DNA of 6,995 nucleotides, taken from the NCBI GenBank assembly GCA_016763595.1, contig JAESTN010000094.1:1-6995 (forward strand). The letters are read 5' to 3'. The DNA is from Flavobacteriaceae bacterium (GTDB taxonomy: Bacteria > Bacteroidota > Bacteroidia > Flavobacteriales > Flavobacteriaceae). The translations under genes and the position numbers were made by a program. Positions 6,904 through 6,995 of this stretch are shown piece after piece; position 1 is the first letter of the stretch; each line of letters starts with the position of its first letter. Under the pieces are notes generated by a model, which saw only the letters and a list, made by a program, of their open reading frames with translations, ran no database searches and was not told the origin of the DNA.

Positions 6904-6995
6904 CTTACTTCCTCGCTGACAGCTTCTAGACTTCAGCTTTCCCTTTCTCTCAGAATTCCTTTCCGAAGATCCCTCTGACTGGTCGGAGCTGGGGA

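Larger units (their letters stand above)
6627..6995 (+). mobile_element. Foreign tail resembling a eukaryotic (plant-type) LTR retrotransposon fragment
   Basis: This gene-poor stretch has about 50% G+C (150/300 over 6661-6960), against clearly A/T-rich bacterial DNA before it. It is pyrimidine-rich on the plus strand from about 6780 and holds no recognisable protein; the longest frame, 6686-6919 plus, looks like no family. A site at 6890-6903 nearly matches the initiator-tRNA-Met primer binding site of plant LTR retrotransposons and follows a CA (6886-6887) and two spacer bases. If correct, the part up to 6887 is the end of a 5' LTR and 6904-6995 is the untranslated leader of the element. The LTR start cannot be fixed, because it may have been lost at the join near 6621-6640. 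A chimeric assembly or contamination is more likely than a true insertion. Orientation is inferred from the binding site alone. Confidence 0.5.

Noticed and set aside
6686..6919. Plus-strand 77-codon frame in the tail
   Set aside because: Low-information Arg/Ser-rich product that runs through the putative primer binding site; no start context and no known domain.
1..6995. CRISPR array, phage defence system or integrase-type mobile element
   Set aside because: No regularly spaced repeats, no cas-like, nuclease, transposase or integrase frame was found; apart from the tail, the genes are housekeeping or surface proteins.

Overview
The window looks like chromosomal DNA of a member of the Bacteroidota, most likely a flavobacterium (family Flavobacteriaceae or a close relative). 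The signs are low G+C genes, no Shine-Dalgarno sequences before the starts, a textbook Bacteroidota promoter (TTTG, 20 nt, TAnnTTTG), a NusA without the long C-terminal repeats of enterobacteria, and a secreted protein with a type A sorting domain of the type IX secretion system (T9SS). I cannot name genus or species.

Layout. 1-106: the end of a tRNA-Gln(UUG) gene, missing its first two bases at the window edge, and a terminator that can work in both directions. 130-957 (minus): a two-domain universal stress protein. 958-1118: a divergent intergenic region with a strong forward promoter and a short leader containing a terminator-like hairpin. 1119-5761 (plus): rimP, nusA and infB, a three-gene operon for ribosome maturation, transcription elongation/termination and translation initiation, closed by a strong bidirectional terminator at 5783-5815. 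5838 to about 6626 (minus): the C-terminal part of a T9SS cargo protein with PKD/SprB-like repeats, a Cys/His-rich module and the sorting domain.

From about 6627 to the end the sequence changes character. G+C rises to one half (150 of 300 bases by hand count over 6661-6960), the T9SS frame loses its family pattern and stops at 6699-6701, and no convincing gene remains. At 6890-6903 there is a near-perfect copy of the initiator-tRNA-Met primer binding site of plant LTR retrotransposons, preceded by a CA dinucleotide as expected for an LTR end. The simplest reading is a chimeric assembly join or contamination with eukaryotic, probably plant, retrotransposon DNA. The N-terminal part of the T9SS protein is therefore missing.

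The operon genes act together in gene expression: RimP matures the 30S subunit, NusA travels with RNA polymerase, and IF2 brings fMet-tRNA to the 30S subunit. The most interesting native signal is the terminator-like hairpin between the operon promoter and rimP. It could make expression depend on termination efficiency, which NusA itself influences.
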